Source: a virus
Direction: 5' to 3' (one strand)
IMG/VR virus record: IMGVR_UViG_3300044638_002440
Location: 1-35,756 of that record
DNA length: 35,756 bases
The translations under genes were made by a program, and so were the position numbers. The notes beneath the pieces were generated by a model, which saw only the letters and a list, made by a program, of their open reading frames with translations, was not told the origin of the DNA and searched no databases. Of the stretch, positions 1 to 8,138 are shown one piece after another; the first letter of the stretch is position 1; the number at the start of each line of letters is the position of its first letter.

Positions 1-705
1 TTTCTTGAAGATGCGGTTAGTGGCAAAACGCTCGAACATAGTTTCGACAGCGGCAACGCCAGCGGCGGTGGCAACGTCACCAACCGTAGCTTCTTCAAGA
101 GTTTTCTGATCGTTCTTGAGGCGCTCGTTAAGCACTTCGTTTGTGCGAGCAGCGGCATACACGGGAGTAGCCAAAGCTGCAGCAGCCATATCGGGAACAG
201 ATGTGATAACTCTTTCCGCGATAAACGGAATAAGAGTTAATGGATTGTCGCTTATGTTTTTTAGCTGAGTGCTAGGAGAGTAGCCAATGCTCTCTCCCCA
301 GCCTCGAAGACCGTCTGCCCACTTCTGTAGAGTTGGGGCGACAAGCTTAATCCCAGCGCCAAGTCCAGAGATACCCGGCTGGAAGGCTGATACAGGAGCA
401 GCTTCTCCAACGCGCTTCGTGGCCTCGACAGTTTCGCCAGCAATGGTTGCTGTTCTAGCGGCAGCACCATAAAGCGGGTTAGACGTGCCGGGTTGCTCAG
501 CGGCAACTTCTTCAGGAGTAGGCCCAGCAGGAATAGCAGCGCGAGTGGTAGCCTTGAACAGGAAGCTAGTGTCGATAGACGACGGCTGAGTGCCTGTGAT
601 CAGCTGGTCATCCTGCTGTGCGGCGGCATCCTGTATCGCAGCGGCTCGTTTCTCAGGCTGAGTCGATCCGGTCTGCTTAAACAGGAATGAAGTATCAATG
701 GCCAT
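1..705 (-). CDS. Large internal-virion-type protein, N-terminal part (runs off the window)
   Basis: The frame is open from the ATG at 705 to the window edge, giving 235 codons with no stop. The start has a good ribosome-binding site (GGAGG, 5 nt before ATG) just after the stop of the upstream gene. I do not recognise a catalytic domain in the visible part. The first 60 residues carry the octapeptide IDTSFLFK twice (residues 3-10 and about 44-51). An Ala-rich region and a moderately hydrophobic stretch follow (about residues 150-185). It is the last visible gene of the late operon, behind two Gln/Ala-rich genes. In podovirus-like phages that place usually holds ejected internal core proteins, often very long and with a lytic transglycosylase domain further downstream. 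The virion role is inferred from position only. Confidence 0.7.
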   Translation of the reverse strand, partial: MAIDTSFLFKQTGSTQPEKRAAAIQDAAAQQDDQLITGTQPSSIDTSFLFKATTRAAIPAGPTPEEVAAEQPGTSNPLYGAAARTATIAGETVEATKRVGEAAPVSAFQPGISGLGAGIKLVAPTLQKWADGLRGWGESIGYSPSTQLKNISDNPLTLIPFIAERVITSVPDMAAAALATPVYAAARTNEVLNERLKNDQKTLEEATVGDVATAAGVAAVETMFERFATNRIFKK

Positions 706-718
706 CTAAGCCTCCGGA

Positions 719-1915
719 TTATTCAGCTGAAGCGTCTTGAGTCGTATCCATTGCAGACGATCTTTCTGCAGCGCCTCGACCAAACTGCGATCGCAGCTGA
801 GCTTGGCCTGCGTCTGAGTTCACAAATTCGCGAACCTTTTCTGCCAAGAACTGCTGCTCGAACAGATTGTAAAGATTCGGCTGTCGAATGTTTACACCCT
901 GATCTTTAGCAGCATTTCGCATGGCCTGAACAAACGCAGGATCTGTGCGAAGAGAGGATACAAGTGAGATGGCAAAGTCAGTCGCCTGCTTGCCGTTAGC
1001 TCCAGCGTCCCTAGCGCCGTCAACAGCATTGCGGAGGATCTCTTGACCTTGCGGCATAACAGGAGCGTTTGTATCAGTCGGCCCCTTCATGGTGGAGTAA
1101 AGCTTAGGAAGATCCTTCAGCTTCACCTCTTGCGATCCAGCATCAAGCGCAGCAGCGCGTGAGCCGGCAAGTCTTGTCTGGCCGCGAACAAGGTTAGTTT
1201 TTGCTTCAAGATTTTCAAGCGTTGCCGAGGCGACTTTCTCTTTACGCTTGCCCTCCTGAATGTTCTCAAACGCATTGATGCCAAGCGCGGAGAAGATGTC
1301 CCCAAGCGGACGAGAGAAAGCCTGCCCGTTAGCGCCAACTGCCTCGATCTTCGCGGAGTTGTCCACGAGTGAGCCGGTGATCTTGACGCTGTTGGGATCA
1401 AGGTTGAGCTTCTTGGCAAGGAAGCTAAGAGACTTTGCATCTCGACCGTCAGTCAGGAACAGGTTAAGAGCCGCATCAGAGACGCCAGACTTATCCAGAT
1501 ACCCGGCGTATTCCGCAGACGCCTTCATGTCGGCAGGCGACATCAGGCCGTTGTTCATGAGAATGCGGGTGTACCCAGAGTGATACCGCAGTTGACGCTC
1601 GCGGCCTTCGGGGGAGCTGTCATAAATGTCGTACTGCTTTCTGACAGTCTGCGCAGGAGCGGCTTGACCCGGAGCCTGACCCGGAACGGCCTGAGCAGGT
1701 TCGTCGTAACCGAAAACGCCATCCATCAGCTGCCGGATTTCTCCAGCCGCCTTTTCCTGCTTATCACGCTGCTCGCGCCTGTACTGACGCTCCTCTTCTG
1801 CAGAGGCAAGCTGCGACATGCTGATAGCCTGCTGTCTTTTCTGCTCAGATCGGCGGAGGTTAAGCTCCTGCTGCTGCTGGAGACCCTTGACGAGACCTTC
1901 TGCGAAGCTTGCCAT
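719..1915 (-). CDS. Putative internal virion / DNA-ejection-associated protein (398 aa)
   Basis: 398-aa protein. The N-terminal 70 residues are strongly charged and Gln/Glu/Arg-rich and should form a long helix or coiled coil. The rest is an Ala/Leu-rich helical protein with low-complexity Gln/Pro/Ala around residues 75-95. No enzyme motif is visible. The start has GGAAGGG upstream and lies 2 nt after the stop of the preceding gene. It sits between another Gln/Ala-rich gene and a large open-ended gene, the usual arrangement of internal core or ejection proteins in short-tailed phages. The function comes from composition and context, not from a recognised family. Confidence 0.75.
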   Translation of the reverse strand: MASFAEGLVKGLQQQQELNLRRSEQKRQQAISMSQLASAEEERQYRREQRDKQEKAAGEIRQLMDGVFGYDEPAQAVPGQAPGQAAPAQTVRKQYDIYDSSPEGRERQLRYHSGYTRILMNNGLMSPADMKASAEYAGYLDKSGVSDAALNLFLTDGRDAKSLSFLAKKLNLDPNSVKITGSLVDNSAKIEAVGANGQAFSRPLGDIFSALGINAFENIQEGKRKEKVASATLENLEAKTNLVRGQTRLAGSRAAALDAGSQEVKLKDLPKLYSTMKGPTDTNAPVMPQGQEILRNAVDGARDAGANGKQATDFAISLVSSLRTDPAFVQAMRNAAKDQGVNIRQPNLYNLFEQQFLAEKVREFVNSDAGQAQLRSQFGRGAAERSSAMDTTQDASAE

Positions 1916-1917
1916 GA

Positions 1918-2994
1918 TTAACCCTTCCTCAGAGCTTTGCGCCGACGCCCTTTGCGTACGGGTGTGTGGTACTTCTGAACCATGTTGTCGAAGAACTCTT
2001 TGCCCTTCTCGCGAACAACATCGGCGGGGATGATGTACTCGCCATTGCTCAGCTTGATTGGCGTGCCGTCAGAAGTATTCAGAGCCTGAACGCTGTCCGA
2101 CGTTCCAGTGCCGGGGCCAGAGATCTTTCCGCCTGAGCCGTACTCGTTCTTACTGGCGTCACTGATCACATCGTCAACCTGACCGCCGTCGGCAGCTCCG
2201 GGCATGAAGTAACCCATAGCCATACCGCCAAGCTGACCAAGTGCGCCGGCCAATCCAGCGTTTTGCTGACTGTAGGCGAGCTGGTTCTGGTAGCCCTGAT
2301 TCAGGAGGTTGCCGGCACCTTGGATGCCGCCCATCTGACCCTGCAGTCCGCCCATCGCACCTTGGAAGCCAGCATACATCGGAGCATTCTGCTGCTGCAC
2401 AAGCGCACCGGTCGCGCCGCCGGCCTGTATGCCAGTGCCGATCGCCGACAGCTGCTGAGCAGGAAGGCCGCGGCCCATCGCTGCTGCGTTGTACCGCAGG
2501 CGGGTGGAGTACTCTTCGCCAGCCATGCGACCGGCGGTCTTGGCACCAGCAGTTGCAGCGGCTCCGCGAATCGCGAACTCGTCGTTCAGCGCGGCGAATC
2601 GAGCGGCATTCGGGTTCACACCCATGCGCGTCAGATTCCGCACTGCGGCGCTTCTCTGCTGAGCGAGCGATTGCTCGACATCGGCAGCAGCGCGGCCTGC
2701 AAAGATGTCGCCGCGATCCATTGCAGAAGCACGCTGCGCTTCCTCAACGAGGCTGTCCTCAAGGGCGCGGTACTTCAGGCGCTCCTTAGCGGCATCCTTC
2801 GCCATGTCCATCGCAAGCTGCTGTCCCTGCAGGTTGGAGGATACGAGCTGCTGGTATAGCGGCATCGTTTCCTGATACCGCTGCTGACCGAAGGCAAGCT
2901 GCTGCTGGCCAAGTGCTGCCATTTTGTCACCGACCTCACGCATCGCGTTTGCAAGCGGCGTGAAGTCCGGCGGCGGGGGCGCGTCACTGCACAT
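1918..2994 (-). CDS. Putative internal virion protein, Gln/Ala/Gly-rich (358 aa)
   Basis: 358 aa. It starts with an MCSDAPPPP-type N-terminus, seen on many phage internal or tail-associated proteins. A long Gln/Ala/Arg-rich helical region follows (about 15-190), then a Gly/Gln-rich low-complexity stretch (about 190-265). The C-terminal module (about 280-345) carries the phage motif GPGTGTSD and then LSNGEYIIPADVV. That short motif recurs at the C-termini of structural proteins in many podovirus-like genomes. The last residues are very basic. CAGGAG lies 6 nt before the ATG. Probably a virion protein, by motif and context; the exact role is unknown. Confidence 0.75.
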   Translation of the reverse strand: MCSDAPPPPDFTPLANAMREVGDKMAALGQQQLAFGQQRYQETMPLYQQLVSSNLQGQQLAMDMAKDAAKERLKYRALEDSLVEEAQRASAMDRGDIFAGRAAADVEQSLAQQRSAAVRNLTRMGVNPNAARFAALNDEFAIRGAAATAGAKTAGRMAGEEYSTRLRYNAAAMGRGLPAQQLSAIGTGIQAGGATGALVQQQNAPMYAGFQGAMGGLQGQMGGIQGAGNLLNQGYQNQLAYSQQNAGLAGALGQLGGMAMGYFMPGAADGGQVDDVISDASKNEYGSGGKISGPGTGTSDSVQALNTSDGTPIKLSNGEYIIPADVVREKGKEFFDNMVQKYHTPVRKGRRRKALRKG

Positions 2995-2997
2995 GTG

Positions 2998-3591
2998 TTA
3001 CTCCTGAAGGATCTTAGTTAATTGATTGCCGGTGTGGTCGTAGCCAAGGTGTTGCAACAGCCTGCCAACTTCGTTGACTTCCTTGACTGTCACACGTATC
3101 TCCGTCACCCCCATGTTCAAGAGAACATCTTCAACGTAGCGGATGAGGCGAATCCCGAGCCGACCTTTGCGGTATTCGGGCAGAATGAAAATGGTGTCTT
3201 CCTCAGCAACCCATTTCTGGGTGTGAGTACTCTTCGACAAGTACATCATGCAGTTGCCAACCAGACGGCCAGCAACTCGCACAGTGAACAGCATGAAGCG
3301 GCCCTGCGCCTCAGCGTTGCACATGTACTCGTAGTTAGGATTGAGATCGATTCCGTGTCGATAGGATTCCGTCTCTGCCCAGTGCTGGGCATGGACTGGC
3401 TTGATCTCGTCCAAGCAGTCCTTCAGGAACTCGACGTTGATAACTGCATCCCCATAATCTTCAGGAGGGATGTCCGTGATATTGATGTACTCGTTTTGAT
3501 TACCGGATACCGATAACAGGATTCCAAGCACCAGCTCTTCGGTAAGCACGTTGCCGACATTGCGGTGGAGGATGCCAGCAAGATCGCTCAC
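2998..3591 (-). CDS. GNAT-family N-acetyltransferase-like protein
   Basis: 197 aa starting at GTG, which overlaps the stop of the upstream gene as GTGA. The C-terminal 110 residues look like a GNAT fold. A strand (FMLFTVRVAGRLVGN) is followed by IFILPEYRKGRLGIRLI, which has the acetyl-CoA-binding R/Q-x-x-G-x-G/A arrangement as RKGRLG, and then an amphipathic helix and a final strand (TVKEVNEVGRLLQHLGYDH). The N-terminal 80 residues are not recognised. GNAT-like genes recur in phage structural modules, where they may modify virion or host proteins. The substrate cannot be told from sequence. It lies between fibre-associated genes and internal-virion-type genes. Confidence 0.72.
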   Translation of the reverse strand: MSDLAGILHRNVGNVLTEELVLGILLSVSGNQNEYINITDIPPEDYGDAVINVEFLKDCLDEIKPVHAQHWAETESYRHGIDLNPNYEYMCNAEAQGRFMLFTVRVAGRLVGNCMMYLSKSTHTQKWVAEEDTIFILPEYRKGRLGIRLIRYVEDVLLNMGVTEIRVTVKEVNEVGRLLQHLGYDHTGNQLTKILQE

Positions 3592-3764
3592 TGCTGATCA
3601 CCTGACGGGGAAGGCTTAGGGTATTTCTCCTTCACGGCGGCAACCTTGCGAGCCATCTCCTCAAGGACAGCGCCCCCCTTCCACAGTGCATCCAGCTGAT
3701 CGCCTATCGGCGGGTATTCGGAGCGGCGAAGCTCTGCGTAGTCCTGCTTAACCCGGAACTTCAC
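3588..3764 (-). CDS. Small conserved phage tail-module protein (58 aa, GTG start)
   Basis: A 58-codon frame starting at GTG (3762-3764), with a strong GGAGG 6 nt upstream. Its TGA overlaps the GTG of the GNAT gene by 3 nt (GTGA). The middle reads YPPIGDQLDALWKGG. That signature belongs to a widespread small phage protein found next to tail-fibre genes, often with fibre-assembly genes. Overlapping starts and stops on both sides, plus the good ribosome-binding site, make it a real gene despite its size. Its biochemical role is unknown. Confidence 0.8.
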   Translation of the reverse strand: MKFRVKQDYAELRRSEYPPIGDQLDALWKGGAVLEEMARKVAAVKEKYPKPSPSGDQQ

Positions 3765-4119
3765 AGCGAACCTCCAAGACTTTGTCTATGTGGCGTATGT
3801 GCATCATAGTCACAACAATTGTCTGTGCGTACGAAACATCGAAGTCTATAGACCCTTCGTTTACGACAGCAGAATCTGCCCCGACGTAGACCTTGGTTCC
3901 GACAGGAACGCGCTCTATCCGGTTATTCGTGACCGAAACACGGAATGGCGTGCGAGGCATCATTTTCCCCGCCTCGTGGTCATACCAAACCATGTTTGGG
4001 TTTATAGGCTCTTCGCTGTAAGCGACGGCAGCCTCGTCTCTGACGGCAACTGAATCAGGGGTTCCATCAAGGACGTACTTGCACCGACCGTCGACATCAA
4101 AGACAGCCATGAAACTCAT
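3748..4119 (-). CDS. Hypothetical tail-fibre-associated protein (123 aa)
   Basis: 123 aa, overlapping the end of the large adhesin gene by 4 nt (ATGA), so probably translationally coupled. It looks beta-rich. The N-terminus (MAVFDVDGRCKYVLDGTPDS) is followed by a segment with WYD and a basic turn, resembling small proteins downstream of central fibre genes. No catalytic motif is seen. By position it could be a fibre chaperone or an accessory adhesin part. Confidence in the gene is high and in the role low. Confidence 0.72.
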   Translation of the reverse strand: MSFMAVFDVDGRCKYVLDGTPDSVAVRDEAAVAYSEEPINPNMVWYDHEAGKMMPRTPFRVSVTNNRIERVPVGTKVYVGADSAVVNEGSIDFDVSYAQTIVVTMMHIRHIDKVLEVRCEVPG

Positions 4120-7100
4120 CGCTTTGCCCCCAGCAGTGAGATTGTGCTGTTACGCAGCCAGCAAGGGTTACTGCCATTGCCCATCGGAAGGTCAACACGC
4201 CGGCTGCCAGTTAGGATCTTCACCCTAGCTGTCGTAATGTCTTTTGCCGTGAACGTCATGGCAATCGGGAGAGATGCCATAGTGTCTGCACTGCTGTCAG
4301 TGCGAAGTCCTACTTGCTGCTGCGCCACAAGGCGATACCCAGATCCGGTATCGAGAAGCATGAAAAGATGTTGGCCGGAATCGTTGTAGGTGTAGATAGA
4401 GCCGTCGTGCGTTGCGTAGTACACGATCTGCACAGCGGCAGTAGCGTCCACGCCAACCGTAACGACAGGAGTCTCAATAACCAGAATTTCGTTCAGGAAA
4501 GTCGGCGGCCCGTAGACAACTGTTCTCGTGTAGTCGCCATTGCCTGTGCCGACGAACTCGTAGTACTCGATGAGATTGCCAGTATAGAAATCATAGTACT
4601 GAATGAAAATGTAGTCGCCGTTATTTGTTCCGACGTAGTTGTAGTTCTCAGAAACGCCGCTGCTCGTCATCTGAATTGCAGATGCATTAGGCACGTAAAC
4701 GTCTGCAGCCGTGTATACCTGTGGCTGCGTGATTGCGTTGCCGGCAATCTTCAGCGTCGAGACGGAAAGATTTCCGATCTTTGCTCCGTCGATGTTTGCG
4801 TTGGTCGCGATGAGCTGGTTGGTGATAGCACCGCCGCTGATGGTCAGCAGTCCGCCGCTAGACGTCAGTGTGTTCGTGTCAATCGCAAGACGAGACGTAG
4901 AGATTGTTCCGCTAGTGATCTTGTCTGCGGAAAGGCTAGTAATTTGCGCGTTACTGATTGTCGCGTTTTCAATTTGCGCAGTCGTAATCGTGCCGTTTTT
5001 TATGATGGCTGTATTTAGGTATGTAACCCCGCCTTCAACAATAAACGGGAACGAGTTTGTCGGCGTTCCGGATGCGGAGTTCGCAATGCGGAATGACGAC
5101 GCAACAAACGTCGCTACGCCGTTGACAATAGACAGCGTCGGATTCTGCGTAGTGAACCCGATGATATTGCCTAAACCATCAGTCTGCACGCTGGTGCTTC
5201 CGCCAGCATACAACTCAGTGCCGTAAGTCTTAGCACCATTGATACCAACAACTGCGTTGATATATCCGGCAGTAATCTTGTTGGCAACGAGCGAGGCAAT
5301 CTTAGCGGACGATATAGTCGCGTCCTTGATGAACGCGGTCTTGATGTAGACAGCCCCACCATCAACAGCAAACGGAACTGTGTCAGCAGACGGCGAGTTC
5401 GTTAGGTTGTTGGCACCACTTGCCGGATCAACGATCGCGAACTTGTCTGCGCGGATAATGAACGCAGATGTCGGTGTTCCGTTGACTTCTGTGCTTGACA
5501 GGCCAAAGCCAGATACGTGCCCGTTGTTGTCGATCTTGACTGAGTACTGCCCAAGAAGCGTGTTGTTCGTGCCGCGCTGCGCAGTGAAACGCTGCTCAAG
5601 AGCAACAGACGACAGGCCGTCAGAGATGCGCACCTGCTTTACGGCAGAGGCAAACGGGATGCCTATGTTCCATGTAGCAGGATTACCGGGGTTGGCAGCG
5701 TTCCATGCGGCGACATCAGTCGAGTTGCGGATAGCGCCGTTGTTGTCGAACACCTCGCCATTCGAGAGCGTTGCGTAGCCGATCTTCGTCTGCTCGACGT
5801 TGACCACGGCTGCAGCAGTCTGCGGGATTCTTGAGTCCTCAGTGAGAACCCAAGCTGATCCGTCCCATCTGTAGGCGGCATTGTTACTGGCCGTGTTGAA
5901 CCAAATATCGCCAGTTACAAGCGCACCTGTTGGCGCTGTTGTCTGACGGAAGGTTTTGTTCTTGCTGGCGGCGACGGTCTCGACCGCGCTCATCCTTGTG
6001 GCAAGACCAGTCGGCCCGTTTACAGCATTGTCTAAGCTGCTGTAAGTCTGCTGAAGCGTACTGACATTTCCAGTCAGTGTTCCAATTCTTCCGTCAGTAG
6101 TCTCAACCCAAGCGCTTCCAGTCCAGCGGTACATCTTATTGCTGTCGTCTGTGTCGATCCAAAGATCGCCGACAGTGAATGATGTTAGCGGGGACGGAGG
6201 AGATGTCGGCTGTGCGGCCTGCTGATAGACCTTTGTCTTTAGGTTGACCTGAGACTGCAGGCCGGTTGTTACCGTCGCTTGAGAGCTGTCAGCATTGACG
6301 CGAGCCGTTCTTTCTTCGCCAATGATTCCTGAGATGTTGCTGAGAGTCAGCCCAGAAGCTGTTGACTGCCCAGTGAGCGTCGTTGAAAGAAGCTCTCGCG
6401 CCGTGACTTCGCTGCTATCTGCGTTAGTGCGAGCAGTGCGCTCACTGCCGATCAGTCCGCCCACCGTTGAAAGCGTGACGCCAGTAGGATCTGTGACCCC
6501 GATGACTGACGTCGAAAGCAGCTGCCTTGCTGTGGCTTCAGCAGAGTCAGCAGCGGCTCTTGCAACGGCCTCTTCAAGGATGGCTGCTTGTGACGCAGCA
6601 GGCGCATTGCGACCAATCGAGATCCAGTCGATGTCGAACGTGTCTGAACTGGTTCCAAGAAGAAGCTGGATGTTGAGGATCGTGCCGCCAGTCCAGTCAG
6701 CAATGCCGTCAACATCGAAGTCGACGATCGTTGTCGCGCCTACACCGATACCCGGATCTGCAATCGTCTTCTCGTATGACGCAGAGAATCCGTGGCCTGA
6801 CGTCTTCCATCGTAGCTTGCCGACCCAGCCAGTGCCGGCAACTCGCTTGAAGCGCACCTTCACGATGCGATACGAAGCGCCACTGAAGCCGGGGCTAAAG
6901 TCTGCAGACAGGCTGATTGAAGGATCAGAGCCTGTCGGGGTCAGCGTGATGTAACCGTTACCAACAGACAGCGTGCAGTTCGAGCCTGCCCAGCCATCGA
7001 CAGAGCTGTCGAAGTGGAATGTGTCGTACGGATCAAAGCCGCCAGACACGCCGGCAGTCAGCAGCGAGATCTGCTGAGCAAGGGCGGAGTCCTGAGAGGA

Positions 7101-8138
7101 TCTGGCCTGCCGCTCTTGGAAGATCAGTCCTGTGGTGAGCTGACCTAGATCACTTCCGGTATAACCACCGCGCATCTGAGTGGCGAGCGTGTTTCGCTCA
7201 GTAGCCTCAGCAGAGTCTGCGTTGGCTCGCGCTGTAGCCTCAGCCTGAATGGCTGCAGTCAGCGTCGAGTTGTTGCCATTAACGGTGGCCGTTAAAGTCG
7301 TGATGTCCTGAGCCAATGCGCCGTCAGCGTTCTGTCTGGCAATCTGCTCATTAGTGATAGCGGTGCCACGAGCCGCGGCCTCATCAAGCAAGGCCTGCGC
7401 ACGAGTCGCAGCCTCCGCATTGATTGCCGCAACACGAGCGGTGAACTCCTGCTTCATGCGGTAGTTCACTGAGTTGACCAGCTCAGTAGGCCCGTCGATC
7501 AGCTGAATCCTGCTTGAAAGATCCTTGACCAGATCGAGGCTGAGGATCTCTTCCTCAAGGATCTTGATCAGCTCAGCAGGGTCAGTCGACGCCTGAGCGG
7601 ATGCAGACTCTTGGCTGTACGGGCCATTGACGTCAGCTTTGGATACGAACCGAACCCAGTAGTAGTAGGTGAATTCTTTCGCCCTTGGGCTGTCCATGTA
7701 GCCCTGCGCCGCGCTGGTTCCAAGCAGAGTGGCTGCGCCAATGTCATCGCTCTCAGCACGCCACACTTCGGCGTACTGGTGATTCTTGTAGAACGGCTGA
7801 TCCCAAGTAATGAAGATGATTCCGATCGAGCCAAACGCCTCAACATTCTCAGGAGCCGGCGGCGGAGTCAGGTCTTCAGAGGGAACGTATCCGTCAGGGT
7901 CTGCGTTCGGCGGGAATATCGGCAGGCTAAGCTTCGCAGCAGATGACGCGGAGTAAGCTCCAGTAGCGTCCTTCGCCATCCCAAGGTTGACGAGATCGCG
8001 ATAGGTGACATTGGCGTCAAGCTTGTTGCCAGAGACGCCCTCTCTGACGTCGAGAAGCATCTTGACCGAATTGAGAATGTACTCAACGGAGCCAGTGCCG
8101 ACGTCAGGAATTGACGGAACTTTCGTCTCTGCGCTCAT
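4116..8138 (-). CDS. Large tail tip / receptor-binding adhesin, lambda gpJ C-terminus-like (1340 aa)
   Basis: 1340 aa. Visible order: N-terminal adaptor region (1-85); a fibronectin type III-like domain (about 88-190, starting at PPPAPENVEAF); a long Ala/Glu/Arg-rich coiled coil with repeated units of the form ATARANADSAEATER (about 200-350); a carbohydrate-binding-like beta domain (about 365-515); more coiled coil; two copies of a short beta module with GDLW/IDT or GDIWFNT followed by YRW-GSAWV-T-D-RI; then DUF1983-like repeats (FIIRADKF or ASSFRIANS, followed by PF-V-GG--Y--TA-I--) about 830-1060; and a C-terminal beta domain. DUF1983 is known from the C-terminus of lambda-like host-specificity protein J, so host recognition at the tail tip is likely. 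It overlaps the start of the 123-aa gene and the end of the nozzle-like gene. Confidence 0.85.
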   Translation of the reverse strand: MSAETKVPSIPDVGTGSVEYILNSVKMLLDVREGVSGNKLDANVTYRDLVNLGMAKDATGAYSASSAAKLSLPIFPPNADPDGYVPSEDLTPPPAPENVEAFGSIGIIFITWDQPFYKNHQYAEVWRAESDDIGAATLLGTSAAQGYMDSPRAKEFTYYYWVRFVSKADVNGPYSQESASAQASTDPAELIKILEEEILSLDLVKDLSSRIQLIDGPTELVNSVNYRMKQEFTARVAAINAEAATRAQALLDEAAARGTAITNEQIARQNADGALAQDITTLTATVNGNNSTLTAAIQAEATARANADSAEATERNTLATQMRGGYTGSDLGQLTTGLIFQERQARSSQDSALAQQISLLTAGVSGGFDPYDTFHFDSSVDGWAGSNCTLSVGNGYITLTPTGSDPSISLSADFSPGFSGASYRIVKVRFKRVAGTGWVGKLRWKTSGHGFSASYEKTIADPGIGVGATTIVDFDVDGIADWTGGTILNIQLLLGTSSDTFDIDWISIGRNAPAASQAAILEEAVARAAADSAEATARQLLSTSVIGVTDPTGVTLSTVGGLIGSERTARTNADSSEVTARELLSTTLTGQSTASGLTLSNISGIIGEERTARVNADSSQATVTTGLQSQVNLKTKVYQQAAQPTSPPSPLTSFTVGDLWIDTDDSNKMYRWTGSAWVETTDGRIGTLTGNVSTLQQTYSSLDNAVNGPTGLATRMSAVETVAASKNKTFRQTTAPTGALVTGDIWFNTASNNAAYRWDGSAWVLTEDSRIPQTAAAVVNVEQTKIGYATLSNGEVFDNNGAIRNSTDVAAWNAANPGNPATWNIGIPFASAVKQVRISDGLSSVALEQRFTAQRGTNNTLLGQYSVKIDNNGHVSGFGLSSTEVNGTPTSAFIIRADKFAIVDPASGANNLTNSPSADTVPFAVDGGAVYIKTAFIKDATISSAKIASLVANKITAGYINAVVGINGAKTYGTELYAGGSTSVQTDGLGNIIGFTTQNPTLSIVNGVATFVASSFRIANSASGTPTNSFPFIVEGGVTYLNTAIIKNGTITTAQIENATISNAQITSLSADKITSGTISTSRLAIDTNTLTSSGGLLTISGGAITNQLIATNANIDGAKIGNLSVSTLKIAGNAITQPQVYTAADVYVPNASAIQMTSSGVSENYNYVGTNNGDYIFIQYYDFYTGNLIEYYEFVGTGNGDYTRTVVYGPPTFLNEILVIETPVVTVGVDATAAVQIVYYATHDGSIYTYNDSGQHLFMLLDTGSGYRLVAQQQVGLRTDSSADTMASLPIAMTFTAKDITTARVKILTGSRRVDLPMGNGSNPCWLRNSTISLLGAKR

